Assembly (NCBI GenBank): GCA_018710805.1 | Contig: DVJG01000062.1 | Location: 1 to 15,063, forward strand | DNA length: 15,063 nucleotides | Source: Candidatus Faecousia faecipullorum | GTDB taxonomy: Bacteria; Bacillota; Clostridia; Oscillospirales; Oscillospiraceae | Direction: 5' to 3' | Shown: piece by piece, positions 1 through 7,320 of the stretch | Layout: each line of letters begins with the position of its first letter | Position numbering within the stretch: position 1 is the stretch's first letter | The notes under the pieces: generated by a model | What the model saw: only the letters and a program-made list of their open reading frames with translations | Databases searched by the model: none | What the model was told of the DNA's origin: nothing | Position numbers and translations under genes: made by a program

Positions 1-2
1 AA

Positions 3-185
3 GACGGGCAAATCGTGGTAAAAAATCCGCTGTATCAAGAATTGCCGACGCACGAAATTACCATACAATCCGGCAGGACACTCTATCGTTTTACGGGAAG
101 CTACGACGGGAACCGAAGCCTGCCCCATAAAGTTTTGCAACTAATGGCAAGGTCGCCTATTGATGAAAAAGACAAGGAGCGTTAA
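3..185 (+). CDS. C-terminal end of a small element-borne protein (partial, 5' end off window)
   Basis: An open frame enters from the left edge and ends at TAA 183-185, giving about 60 residues. The readable part includes ELPTHEITIQSGRTLYRF and a charged end, SPIDEKDKER. I do not recognise the family firmly. It resembles short conserved proteins that sit just before serine recombinases on integrative elements. The stop lies one base before the recombinase ATG at 187, and the AAGGAG serving that ATG (174-179) is inside this gene, so the two are probably co-transcribed and translationally coupled. No function is assigned. Confidence 0.6.
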   Translation, partial: DGQIVVKNPLYQELPTHEITIQSGRTLYRFTGSYDGNRSLPHKVLQLMARSPIDEKDKER

Positions 186-186
186 A

Positions 187-1887
187 ATGAGTATAAGCAA
201 TCCTGTAATGGCAGACTGCCCGCCGATGAAAGGAGCAGAAACGATGTTAAGGCAGTCTGGCAAGATTACCGCCCTCTATTGCCGCCTATCCCGCGACGAT
301 GAATTGATGGGCGACAGCAACAGCATTGTAAATCAAAAGGCGATTTTAAGTAAATACGCAAAGGAAAATCATTTTTCAAACACCGTATTTTTCGTGGACG
401 ACGGATATTCCGGGACAAACTTTAACCGTCCGAGCTGGAGCGAGCTTTTGGAAAAAATCGAAAACGGCGAAGTGTCCACCTTGATCGTCAAGGATATGTC
501 GCGGCTTGGGCGTGATTATCTGAAAGTGGGATTTTACACCGAAGTCCTGTTCGTGGAAAAGGGCGTGCGGTTTATCGCAATCAACAACGGTATCGACAGC
601 GCAAACCAGCAGGACAGCGATTTTACCCCGTTTCTCAATATTATCAACGAGTGGTATGCGAAAGACACAAGCAAGAAGATACGCGCTGTGATGAAGTCCA
701 AAGGCGAAGCGGGGGAACATCTCTGTACCAACCCGCCCTATGGCTACATGAAAGACCCCGACAACAAAAAACAGTGGATTGTGGACGAAGAAGCCGCTGA
801 AGTCGTCAAGCGGATATTTGCCCTGTGTCTGGACGGTTACGGTCCGTCGCAGATCGCCCGTATTCTGAAAGCGGACAAGGTACTTATCCCTACCGCCTAT
901 TGGCAAGCGCAAGGGAAAACGGTCAATCATTCTGTACCGGAAAATCCATATTTGTGGGTAAGCGCAACGGTAGCCGATATTCTGGAAAAGAAAGACTACT
1001 TAGGGCATACGGTCAACTTCAAGACCTACAAGCAGTCCTACAAATCCAAAAAGAAGCTGTATAATCCCGAAGAAAAACAGCTTGTGTTTGAAAACACCCA
1101 TAAAGCAATCATTGACGCTGACACATGGCAACGGGTGCAGGAATTACGCAAGAACAAACGCCGCCCAACGAGGACAGGCAAGACAAATATGTTTTCCGGT
1201 ATTGTGCGCTGTGCCGATTGCGGCGAAAAGCTGTATTACTGCACAAGCAAAAACTTTGAAGCGCGGCAAGATCACTTTGTCTGTTCAACTTCAAGGCTCA
1301 AAGGGAAAGAAGTTTGCGCGACGCATTTTATCCGTGCCGTTGTCTTGGAACAGGGCGTACTCGCTCACATGAGAATGACGGTTGCCTGTGTCGCGAACCA
1401 CGAAGAACAATTCCGTAAAGCTATGGGCGCGAAGCAGAAAGCCGAAGCGAAAAAAGAACTTGCGGCAAAGCGGCGGCAACTGACGCAAGCCCAGCGGCGG
1501 ATAGAAGAACTTGACCGACTATTCAAGCGTATTTACGAGGACAACGCCAATGGAAAACTCTCTGACAGCAGATTTCAAATGCTCTCGGACGATTACGAAC
1601 AGGAACAGGAAGAACTGCGGGAAAAGCTGTTGCGATTGAACGAAGAAATTACAAAACAGGAAGAACAGGCAGAGAACATTGACAGGTTTATCAACAAGGT
1701 GCGGAAGTATCTTGACTTGGACGAGCTGACGCCCGCTATACTCAATGACATGGTAAAGGCGGTATATGTTCACACGCCGGACAAGTCAAAGGGGTACCGG
1801 GAACAGCAAATTGATATTTCCTATGACCTTGTAGGAATACTTCCCGCGTCTTTGATGAATGACCTGCAAAACGGCGAAACGGCATAG
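187..1887 (+). CDS. Large serine recombinase (site-specific integrase/excisionase of the element)
   Basis: From ATG 187 the product has 566 residues, typical for large serine recombinases that integrate and excise conjugative transposons. The N-terminal resolvase domain (about 26-175) has ALYCRLSRDD with catalytic Ser35, and DMSRLGRDYL with conserved arginines (R106, R109). A recombinase domain follows (about 195-300). Next is a zinc ribbon with two CxxC-like pairs (RCADCGEKLYYC, then FVC and VCATHF), then a long Glu/Lys/Arg-rich coiled coil. A C-terminal DUF4368-like segment ends in IDISYDLVGILPASL. Start choice: ATG 187 has AAGGAG at 174-179 and follows the upstream stop by one base. ATG 244 also has a good site (AAAGGAG, 229-235) and would still keep the whole catalytic domain, while ATG 160 has no clear site. 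The family is secure; the precise transposon lineage is not. Confidence 0.93.
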   Translation: MSISNPVMADCPPMKGAETMLRQSGKITALYCRLSRDDELMGDSNSIVNQKAILSKYAKENHFSNTVFFVDDGYSGTNFNRPSWSELLEKIENGEVSTLIVKDMSRLGRDYLKVGFYTEVLFVEKGVRFIAINNGIDSANQQDSDFTPFLNIINEWYAKDTSKKIRAVMKSKGEAGEHLCTNPPYGYMKDPDNKKQWIVDEEAAEVVKRIFALCLDGYGPSQIARILKADKVLIPTAYWQAQGKTVNHSVPENPYLWVSATVADILEKKDYLGHTVNFKTYKQSYKSKKKLYNPEEKQLVFENTHKAIIDADTWQRVQELRKNKRRPTRTGKTNMFSGIVRCADCGEKLYYCTSKNFEARQDHFVCSTSRLKGKEVCATHFIRAVVLEQGVLAHMRMTVACVANHEEQFRKAMGAKQKAEAKKELAAKRRQLTQAQRRIEELDRLFKRIYEDNANGKLSDSRFQMLSDDYEQEQEELREKLLRLNEEITKQEEQAENIDRFINKVRKYLDLDELTPAILNDMVKAVYVHTPDKSKGYREQQIDISYDLVGILPASLMNDLQNGETA

Positions 1888-1905
1888 CCGAAGCTACGCC
1901 GTTTC
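1876..1905 (+). terminator. Hairpin over the recombinase stop codon, possible terminator
   Basis: GAAACGGCATAGC (1876-1888) pairs with GCTACGCCGTTTC (1893-1905) around a CGAA tetraloop, 13 positions with one mismatch. It contains the TAG stop (1885-1887). No real T-run follows, so termination is possible but unproven. It could instead be part of the recombinase's end site. Confidence 0.4.
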
Positions 1906-1966
1906 CCGAAAACAATCTTATGCTGTTTTATGCGTGCCGCCCTCAAGAGGTCTGCTTTTTATAGCG

Positions 1967-3319
1967 TCAGTCGGTAATATGGGGACGGTAGTGCTCGGCG
2001 GCTTCAATCCAGTTCAGGAGCTTCTCCCGCAGAGCCGCCTTCACGGCGTCATAAGCCGGGTCTGCAATGAGATTGTGCAGCTCATAGGGATCTTTTTTGA
2101 GATCGTAGAGGAAGTCGTCGGCATAGACCTCCGCGCAGGGCACTTTGCCGCCATCACAGTCCGGGGCGTAAACGGAGTAGAGGTAATCCGGGGTCCGGAT
2201 GCAGCGGCCCACCCGGCTTTCGGAAATCTGGGCAAAGACCTGGTTTTCCCGATTTTCCGGGGCGCCTTCCACCAGGGTCTCCAGCTCTTCGCCGATCATG
2301 TTCTCTCCCACGTGAATGCCTGCCAGGGACAAAATGGTCTTGGGGATGCTCTCGGTGCTCACCATCTCCTCCACCTTGTTGCCGCCCCGGAAGGGACCGC
2401 CTGCAATGACCAGAGGCACATGGAGGGCGGAATCGTGGCAGGAACGCTTATAGTCGTCGCCGCCCCGCAGGTGGCTGTCCTGGTTCCGGGTTTTGAAGTG
2501 GGAGCCGTGGTCCGAGGAGAAAATGATGGCGGTATTGTCGTAAATGCCCTCTTCTTTCAGCTTGGCAATGAGGCGGCCCAGGTTTTCGTCCAGGCTGGCG
2601 CACTGGCCCAGGTAGTCCGGGTACTCCTCTTTGGCATTGCCGCCCAGGATTTCCAGGTCCTTGGGGAGGGTGAAATTGGCGTACTTCTCTTTGGAGCCAA
2701 TGGGGCCCTCGTAGTGGCCGTGGTCATTCTGATGGTGGGGCTCGATCTGGGAGATCATCATAAAGAAGGGCTTTTCCTTATCCCGCTGGGCGAAGAAATC
2801 CAGTGCCATGTCGGTAATACGGTCGGCCCGGTAGCCCTTGAATTCCAGTTTCCGGTTGTTTTCGTCAAAAACGTAGCCGTCATAGCCGTGGGAGGTGAAT
2901 TCCAGCAGGTCTGCAGCCCGCCAGAAACCCGTATAGCCGCCCCGGTATTCAAGAGGCACCGCGGTGATGCCATTGTCCACGATCTGAGGACCTTCCAGCT
3001 CGCCTTCGCTGGCAAGATGCCACTTGCCGATGTAGGCCGTTTCGTAGCCCGCCTCTTCCAGATAGTTTGCCAGGGTCTTTACGCCCTTGGGGAGCATTTT
3101 GTTGTTGCGGAAGCACCCTGTGTCCGTGGCGTACTTGCCCGTCTGGAAAATGGCCCGGCAGGGTCCGCAGACAGGCTGAGGAGAGAAGGCGTTTTCAAAA
3201 AGGGTACCCTCCTTTGCAAGATTGTCCAGATTCGGGGTGATGTCCAGGGGCTGTCCGTAACAGCCGCAGGTGTCCCAGCGCTGCTGGTCGGTGAAGTAAA
3301 AAATAATATTTCGGGGCAT
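1967..3319 (-). CDS. Sulfatase, cysteine type (formylglycine-dependent), probably cytosolic
   Basis: The product has 450 residues from the ATG at 3319, which has AAGGAG eight bases upstream; the open frame extends further upstream but without a better start. It opens with NIIFYFTDQQRWD, the metal-binding start of S1-type sulfatases. VCGPCRAIFQTGKY contains CxPxR, in which Cys51 would be oxidised to formylglycine. YIGKWHLA and a late metal-site motif (IIFSSDHGSH) follow. The enzyme should hydrolyse sulfate esters; the substrate cannot be told. There is no signal peptide, so a cytosolic role on imported substrates is inferred. The divergent neighbour at 3420 encodes the enzyme class that makes formylglycine under anaerobic conditions. 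The stop lies only about 80 bp from the integrative element, so the native 3' flank may have been replaced. Confidence 0.93.
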   Translation of the reverse strand: MPRNIIFYFTDQQRWDTCGCYGQPLDITPNLDNLAKEGTLFENAFSPQPVCGPCRAIFQTGKYATDTGCFRNNKMLPKGVKTLANYLEEAGYETAYIGKWHLASEGELEGPQIVDNGITAVPLEYRGGYTGFWRAADLLEFTSHGYDGYVFDENNRKLEFKGYRADRITDMALDFFAQRDKEKPFFMMISQIEPHHQNDHGHYEGPIGSKEKYANFTLPKDLEILGGNAKEEYPDYLGQCASLDENLGRLIAKLKEEGIYDNTAIIFSSDHGSHFKTRNQDSHLRGGDDYKRSCHDSALHVPLVIAGGPFRGGNKVEEMVSTESIPKTILSLAGIHVGENMIGEELETLVEGAPENRENQVFAQISESRVGRCIRTPDYLYSVYAPDCDGGKVPCAEVYADDFLYDLKKDPYELHNLIADPAYDAVKAALREKLLNWIEAAEHYRPHITD

Positions 3320-3355
3320 GGTAATTCTCCTTCCGTTTTTTTGCCGAAATGATCC

Positions 3356-3384
3356 TTGACGGCGGACCGGTTTCTGACTATGCT
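3356..3384 (+). promoter_or_regulatory. Sigma-70-type promoter for the sulfatase-maturase gene
   Basis: TTGACG (3356-3361), a 17-bp spacer and TATGCT (3379-3384) lie in the 100-bp gap between the divergent sulfatase and maturase genes. Transcription would begin near 3391, ahead of the TGGAGG ribosome site at 3408-3413. I saw no equally good promoter for the sulfatase on the minus strand. Confidence 0.55.
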
Positions 3385-3419
3385 TATGGGGTAAGGGATA
3401 CAGACAATGGAGGCTGCTT

Positions 3420-4523
3420 ATGAAAAATTTATCCATTATGTTAAAACCCGCCTCTTCCGCCTGCAACCTCCGGTGCAGCTACTGCTTTTACCGGGACGTC
3501 AGCGAAAGCCGGGAGACCCAGAGCTTTGGGAAAATGTCGCTTTCCCTGATGCACAGGGTCCTGGATAACGTCTTCTGTGATTTGACAGCCGGGGACCAGG
3601 TGACCTTCGTGTTTCAGGGCGGAGAGCCGACCCTGGCAGGGCTTCCCTTTTACCGGGAATTTGTGGACTGCTGCAAGGCAAAATCCTCCGTGGGCGCCGA
3701 CATTCACTACGCTCTGCAGACAAACGGCATTCTTCTGGACGAAGAATGGTGCGGCTTTTTGAAGGAAAACGACTTTCTGACCGGGCTGTCTCTGGACGGT
3801 CCCGCCGCCATTCACAACGCCCAGCGAAAGGACGTTTCGGGAAAGGGCACCTTCAGCCAGGTCATGGGCGCCAAGAGCCTCATGGACCAAATGGGCGTAA
3901 AGTACAACGTTCTCATGGTTCTGACCCAGGAAATGGCCAGACATCCCAGGGAAATCTGGAACTTCCTTCTGGAAAACCGGATTGGATACGTTCAGTTCAT
4001 TCCCTGCCTGGATGATTTGGACACCGCCCGCAATCCCTGGGCCCTGTCCGCGGACCGCTACGCCCGGTTCTATTCGGAGCTTTTCAGCTTCTGGTTTGCC
4101 GCACTCCAAAAGGGGACCTATGTCAGCATCAAGCTTTTTGACGACTATATTCAGCTTCTGCGGTCAGGATTCTGCGGTGCCTGCGGTCTGCTGGGAACCT
4201 GCTCCTCCCAAATCGTGGTGGAGGCCGACGGCAGCGTCTACCCCTGCGACTTCTATGTGCTGGACCAGTACCGGGCCGGAAACCTGGGGTCTCAGACCCT
4301 GCGGGAAGTCTATGATTCTCCCGTGATGCGGGCGTTTCCCCATCGGGAAGTGCCCCAAAACCCTCAGTGCAGCAGCTGTCCCTACCTCCGCATCTGCGGC
4401 GGCGGATGCGCCCGTATGCGAAACCAGGTATTCGTCCCGGGAAAGAACGGCGTCTGCGGCCATAGGGTGTTTCTGGAGAAGGCACTTCCTCAAATGGCCG
4501 CCATTGCCCGGTCTCTCCGGTGA
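3420..4523 (+). CDS. Anaerobic sulfatase-maturating enzyme (radical SAM/SPASM)
   Basis: This 367-residue protein is close to the usual anSME length of about 370-400. The radical-SAM motif CNLRCSYCFY places Cys15, Cys19 and Cys22 around the SAM-cleaving 4Fe-4S cluster. FVFQGGEPTLAG is the GGE motif that binds SAM. The C-terminal SPASM region has about ten cysteines (GFCGACGLLGTC, VYPCDFYVL, PQCSSCPYLRICGGGCARMR, GVCGHRVF), expected to bind two auxiliary clusters. The enzyme should convert the active-site Cys (or Ser) of a sulfatase to formylglycine. The sulfatase encoded head-to-head is the obvious client because it has a CxPxR motif. Its start is set by TGGAGG six bases before the ATG. It probably acts on nascent sulfatase in the cytoplasm. 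Confidence 0.92.
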   Translation: MKNLSIMLKPASSACNLRCSYCFYRDVSESRETQSFGKMSLSLMHRVLDNVFCDLTAGDQVTFVFQGGEPTLAGLPFYREFVDCCKAKSSVGADIHYALQTNGILLDEEWCGFLKENDFLTGLSLDGPAAIHNAQRKDVSGKGTFSQVMGAKSLMDQMGVKYNVLMVLTQEMARHPREIWNFLLENRIGYVQFIPCLDDLDTARNPWALSADRYARFYSELFSFWFAALQKGTYVSIKLFDDYIQLLRSGFCGACGLLGTCSSQIVVEADGSVYPCDFYVLDQYRAGNLGSQTLREVYDSPVMRAFPHREVPQNPQCSSCPYLRICGGGCARMRNQVFVPGKNGVCGHRVFLEKALPQMAAIARSLR

Positions 4524-4577
4524 ACCTTTCTTTATTATACAAAAACCGGGAGAACTTGTCTATACCGGAAATTCATG

Positions 4578-4606
4578 TTTACAGGCCCGGGAAATTTCTT
4601 TATAAT
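4578..4606 (+). promoter_or_regulatory. Strong sigma-70-type promoter for the gene at 4697
   Basis: TTTACA (4578-4583), a 17-bp spacer and a perfect TATAAT (4601-4606). Transcription would start near 4613, leaving a leader of about 85 bases. The leader contains a GC-rich inverted pair (GCCGCC and GGCGGT around 4650-4665) that could fold before the AAAGGAG ribosome site. This suggests the gene is transcribed separately from the maturase gene upstream. Confidence 0.65.
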
Positions 4607-4696
4607 AAGCCATAAGGAAGCATCCCCATGATAGCATAGGCCGGCGGCCGCCAACCCCGGCGGTCACCGGAACCGCAAATGCAAAGGAGATTTGAT

Positions 4697-5485
4697 ATGC
4701 AGCTAACCATTTCCATTTTGGACGGCGAAGGCCGTGTGAAAGCCACCGCCACAGGAGAAAATTCCGTCGCCCTGGTGTACCGGGAAGCCTATGCCGAAGG
4801 CGACCAGATCACCATGACCAGCAGTGAGCCCGGCCACGTGGCCGCTCAGCTGGAGGATTCCATGGCGGAAACCTATGGCTATCTGGACGGTGTGTTCCGT
4901 CTGGTGGTTCCCTTTGGGGAGAAAAAGATCAGCTACTCTCCCAAGAGCTTTACGGGGGATGTACATCTTCTCCGGGCCCGGGCTGCTACTGCGGCGGAAG
5001 TAGCTTCCCGCCGGAACCTGGCGCTGAACGTCCTGGACAGCCACGACAATTCCGCCCTTTTCCCCCACGCCTGGGCCAATGTGGAGACAAGAGGCGAGTC
5101 CGTATTCGCCGCCCGGAACGCCATTGACGGCTGCTATGCCAACCACAGCCACGGCGCATGGCCCTTCCAGAGCTGGGGCATCAACCGCAATCCTGAGGCC
5201 CTGCTGCACCTGGACTTCGGCCGTCCCGTGAAGCTGGACGAACTGGTCATTACCATTCGGGCCGACTTCCCCCACGACAACTGGTGGCATCAGTGCACCG
5301 TGGAGCTGTCCGACGGAAGCCGGTTCACCCTGTCTCTTGAGAAAACCCCTCAGCGTCAGTCTTTCCGCATTTCTCCCAAAACCGTCACCTGGCTGGAACT
5401 GAAAAACCTTCTCAAAGACGAAACCGACCCCTCCCCCTTCCCGGCTCTGACCCAGCTGGAAGCCTGGGGCACCGAAGAAAACTGA
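4697..5485 (+). CDS. Cytosolic protein with a galactose-binding-like (discoidin-type) domain, function unknown
   Basis: The product has 262 residues from ATG 4697. An in-frame ATG at 4679 lies before the AAAGGAG (4683-4689), so 4697 is the better start. The N-terminal 100 residues look like a beta-rich domain (ISILDGEGRVKATA, YREAYAEGDQITMTSS). After a linker, NLALNVLDSHDN to the end resembles F5/8-type galactose-binding folds: NAIDG, then SWGINRNPEALLHLDFGRPVKLDELVITIRAD and CTVELSDGSRFTLSL. There is no signal peptide or membrane segment. Such domains usually bind sugars, so with the sulfatase pair nearby a role with sulfated or other glycans is possible but only inferred. It has its own promoter and terminator and is probably monocistronic. 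Confidence 0.8.
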   Translation: MQLTISILDGEGRVKATATGENSVALVYREAYAEGDQITMTSSEPGHVAAQLEDSMAETYGYLDGVFRLVVPFGEKKISYSPKSFTGDVHLLRARAATAAEVASRRNLALNVLDSHDNSALFPHAWANVETRGESVFAARNAIDGCYANHSHGAWPFQSWGINRNPEALLHLDFGRPVKLDELVITIRADFPHDNWWHQCTVELSDGSRFTLSLEKTPQRQSFRISPKTVTWLELKNLLKDETDPSPFPALTQLEAWGTEEN

Positions 5486-5489
5486 GAAT

Positions 5490-5530
5490 CCCCCGCACCG
5501 TTCTGAAATGAGGTGCGGGGGCCGTTTTTT
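5490..5530 (+). terminator. Rho-independent terminator of the 4697 gene
   Basis: CCCCCGCACC (5490-5499) pairs perfectly with GGTGCGGGGG (5512-5521), a 10-bp GC-rich stem with a 12-base loop. CCG and a run of six T follow. It begins five bases after the stop codon. Confidence 0.92.
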
Positions 5531-5592
5531 CTTTGGGCAGCACCGCACAATTATGTCTGCGCCCTTCGCCCAATCTTTTGCCCCATCCGTGC

Positions 5593-5640
5593 AGTTATCA
5601 AAGAGGGAAATCCATACAGGATTCCCGCTCTTTGATAACT
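5593..5640. repeat. Long imperfect palindrome (48 bp) between convergent genes
   Basis: AGTTATCAAAGAG (5593-5605) is matched perfectly by CTCTTTGATAACT (5628-5640). Inside, GG-A-AATCC pairs with GGATTCC, leaving a 5-base loop (5614-5618) and small bulges, about 20 bp in all. Neither side has a T-run. It may end transcripts of the minus-strand gene at 5698, be a protein-binding site, or be a small dispersed element. Confidence 0.7.
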
Positions 5641-5697
5641 TTCGTCTGAGACAAAATCTTTGGCCGAATGTGCTTGCCAAATTATGCGGCGCTGCCC

Positions 5698-6765
5698 TTA
5701 TTTCTCTTCCGGGGCTTCCACGGTAAAGGGGATGTAGTATTCCTGCCAGACGGTGTAATCCGGCAGAAGGGGCGAGGTATCCTTACTGGCACTCTTTGTG
5801 GTATCGTCGTAGATGTTCAGCTGGAGGGTATAGTCCCCGGGCTGGAGCTCGCCGAAAATATCCGTCCAGTCTATGTTGAGCTTTGTGGTGGTATTTCGGG
5901 GAATTTTCCTGTCCATCCAGGGTAAGCTGTCGCCGACGTTTTCCGCCTCCCACACCGTATAGTCCCGAATGAACAGGTTGCCCAGCTGCTGGGCCACCCC
6001 TTTCTGGGTGATGCTCAGGGTCAAGCCTGTGGGAGAGGTTTTCTGGACTTCAAAGGAAAGGGCCCAGTCCTCTTTTTCCAGCCGCTCCCTGGTTTCCGGG
6101 TCGTAGTAGGCAGTCCGTCTGTTGTTGAGCTCCTCCCCGGGGGCCGAGAGGTTGAACTCATCAATGACGTGCTGTTTCCCGTCGGGGGTCTCGTATACAT
6201 CGTAGCGAATCCAAAGGTCCAGCTCCGGATACTGGAACACAAAGGCGGACAGTCCGTTTTTGGACAGAGGGGTCACGGTGCAGTAGCCGTTTTCCGCATC
6301 CATGCGGGCGTAGCACAGAAGCGTTGCCGAATTGATCATCCCCTCGGAAATGGCCTTTTCCATGGGCACGGCTTCGCCGCCGATTTCCAGGGTCACCTTG
6401 TCCAGGTGCTTGAAAACCGTCTCCCACTGGGTTTTGTCGTTCAGGTCCGAAGGGTAGAAGGTCTGGGTCTTCTTGCTGACCACGGCGGAAAATTTCAGCA
6501 TCTGCTGGGGTTCGGTTTCCGCAGGCTCCGAGGGAGTCGTCTCCTCCCGGGCATCGGCGGTGGTTTCCCCAGGAGCCTGGGTTTCTTCCGTTTCCGGGAC
6601 TTTCTCCGTAGGGGCAGTGGTCTGCTCCGTTTCAGGAGCTTGCTCCCCAGGGGCCGTGGTTTGAGGTTCGGCCTGGTCGGAGACCGCATAGCAGACCCCG
6701 GGAACCCCCACAAGGCTCAGAGCCAATAGAATTGCAAACACAGATATTACCAAACGCTTTCGCAT
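5698..6765 (-). CDS. Secreted protein with Pro/Thr/Glu-rich linker and C-terminal Ig-like domain
   Basis: The product has 355 residues from the ATG at 6765, preceded by GAAAGGAG; the longer open frame upstream has no start support. Residues 1-27 form a signal peptide (MRKRLV, a hydrophobic core, then VCYA before VSDQ). The Cys is not in a proper lipobox, so signal peptidase I cleavage is more likely than lipid anchoring. About residues 30-88 are low-complexity, rich in T, P, E and A with repeated ETEQTTAPTE-like units, a typical wall spacer. A middle domain follows (QMLKFSAVVSKK onward). The C-terminal 110 residues (TGLTLSITQKG, DWTDIFGELQPGDYTLQLNIYD, QEYYIPFTVEAP) resemble bacterial Ig-like domains of Firmicutes surface proteins. 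No LPXTG or membrane tail was seen. The specific function is unknown. Confidence 0.82.
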   Translation of the reverse strand: MRKRLVISVFAILLALSLVGVPGVCYAVSDQAEPQTTAPGEQAPETEQTTAPTEKVPETEETQAPGETTADAREETTPSEPAETEPQQMLKFSAVVSKKTQTFYPSDLNDKTQWETVFKHLDKVTLEIGGEAVPMEKAISEGMINSATLLCYARMDAENGYCTVTPLSKNGLSAFVFQYPELDLWIRYDVYETPDGKQHVIDEFNLSAPGEELNNRRTAYYDPETRERLEKEDWALSFEVQKTSPTGLTLSITQKGVAQQLGNLFIRDYTVWEAENVGDSLPWMDRKIPRNTTTKLNIDWTDIFGELQPGDYTLQLNIYDDTTKSASKDTSPLLPDYTVWQEYYIPFTVEAPEEK

Positions 6766-6813
6766 AAAGGTGCTCCTTTCTACGTCTTCGTCATATTTCG
6801 GGAACGTAAATTC

Positions 6814-6842
6814 AGTATAGCACAATTTCCCTCCCTTGGAAA
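6814..6842 (-). promoter_or_regulatory. Promoter for the secreted protein gene (minus strand)
   Basis: On the minus strand, TTTCCA (6842-6837), a 17-bp spacer and TATACT (6819-6814) with an extended TGC before it (TGCTATACT). It lies about 50 bp upstream of the ATG at 6765. Confidence 0.6.
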
Positions 6843-6863
6843 GGGGGCAAACGAAAATCCTCC

Positions 6864-6892
6864 TTGGCTTTTGCCTCTGCAATCGTGATAAT
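6864..6892 (+). promoter_or_regulatory. Probable thioredoxin promoter with a small palindrome over the -10
   Basis: TTGGCT (6864-6869), a 17-bp spacer and GATAAT (6887-6892). GTGA-N5-TCAC (6885-6897) overlaps the -10 and faintly resembles a Crp/Fnr-family site. A nearer TATAAT (6920-6925) lacks a -35 at proper spacing. Confidence 0.45.
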
Positions 6893-6978
6893 GTCACAGA
6901 ACGAAATGAGAAGGGCGAATATAATGAAGACACAAAGAAGACACAAGCAAAGCAAACATAAAAAAGGAGGACACTCAT

Positions 6979-7284
6979 ATGTCAGTCATTCATATTACGA
7001 AGGAAAACTTCCAGAAGGAAGTCATGAACGCCGAGAAGCCCGTTCTTCTGGACTTCTTCGCCGACTGGTGCGGACCCTGCCGGATGGTGGCCCCCATTGT
7101 GGAAGAGATCTCCCGGGAGCGGACGGATATTCAGGTTGGAAAAATCAACGTTGACGAACAGCCGGAACTGGCTGCCCGGTTCCAGGTTGCCAGCATTCCC
7201 ACCCTGGTGGTCATGCGCGGCGGCAAAATCGTGAAGCAAATGGTGGGCGCTCGTCCCAAGGCCCAGATTCTCAATATGCTGTAA
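6979..7284 (+). CDS. trxA: Thioredoxin
   Basis: At 101 residues this is a single-domain thioredoxin of normal length. The active site FFADWCGPCR gives Cys31 and Cys34, and the cis-proline is Pro74 in ASIPTLVV. It reduces protein disulfides in the cytoplasm using electrons from a thioredoxin reductase, which is not in this window. AAGGAGG ends eight bases before the ATG. The gene stands alone, converging on the Crp/Fnr-type regulator at a shared terminator. It opens a run of redox genes, which suggests a part in peroxide or oxygen defence. Confidence 0.97.
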   Translation: MSVIHITKENFQKEVMNAEKPVLLDFFADWCGPCRMVAPIVEEISRERTDIQVGKINVDEQPELAARFQVASIPTLVVMRGGKIVKQMVGARPKAQILNML

Positions 7285-7288
7285 CAAA

Positions 7289-7319
7289 AGATGCCGGCTG
7301 CATTTTGCAGTCGGCATCT
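7289..7319. terminator. Bidirectional terminator between thioredoxin and the Crp/Fnr gene
   Basis: AGATGCCGGCTGCA (7289-7302) pairs with TGCAGTCGGCATCT (7306-7319), a 14-bp stem with one G-T pair and a TTT loop. The T-run is better on the minus strand (TTTTG after the stem) than on the plus strand (CTTATT). It lies between two convergent stops and probably serves both. Confidence 0.88.
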
Positions 7320-7320
7320 C

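Larger units (their letters stand above)
1..1960. mobile_element. Right end of an integrative element carrying a large serine recombinase
   Basis: The first 1.9 kb differ from the rest of the window. Base composition is less GC-rich, codon use is different, and the only complete gene is a large serine recombinase of the kind found at one end of conjugative transposons in Firmicutes. A small accessory gene reads into it with one base between stop and start. The chromosomal sulfatase gene begins its 3' end at 1967, so the element-chromosome junction must lie between the recombinase stop (1887) and 1966. The exact attachment site cannot be fixed from one end, so 1960 is only a placeholder. The other end and the transfer genes are outside the window. 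Confidence 0.6.

Noticed and set aside
1859..3352. A 497-codon plus-strand open frame opposite the sulfatase.
   Set aside because: It starts inside the recombinase end and runs antisense through an unmistakable sulfatase; the predicted protein has no family features.
4515..4555. Possible terminator after the maturase gene, CTCTCCGGT pairing with ACCGGGAGA.
   Set aside because: The loop is about 23 bases, the stem has a bulge and no T-run follows the second arm.
4703..5680. A 325-codon minus-strand frame opposite the galactose-binding-like gene.
   Set aside because: The plus-strand gene has a strong promoter, ribosome site and terminator; the antisense frame crosses that terminator and has none of these.
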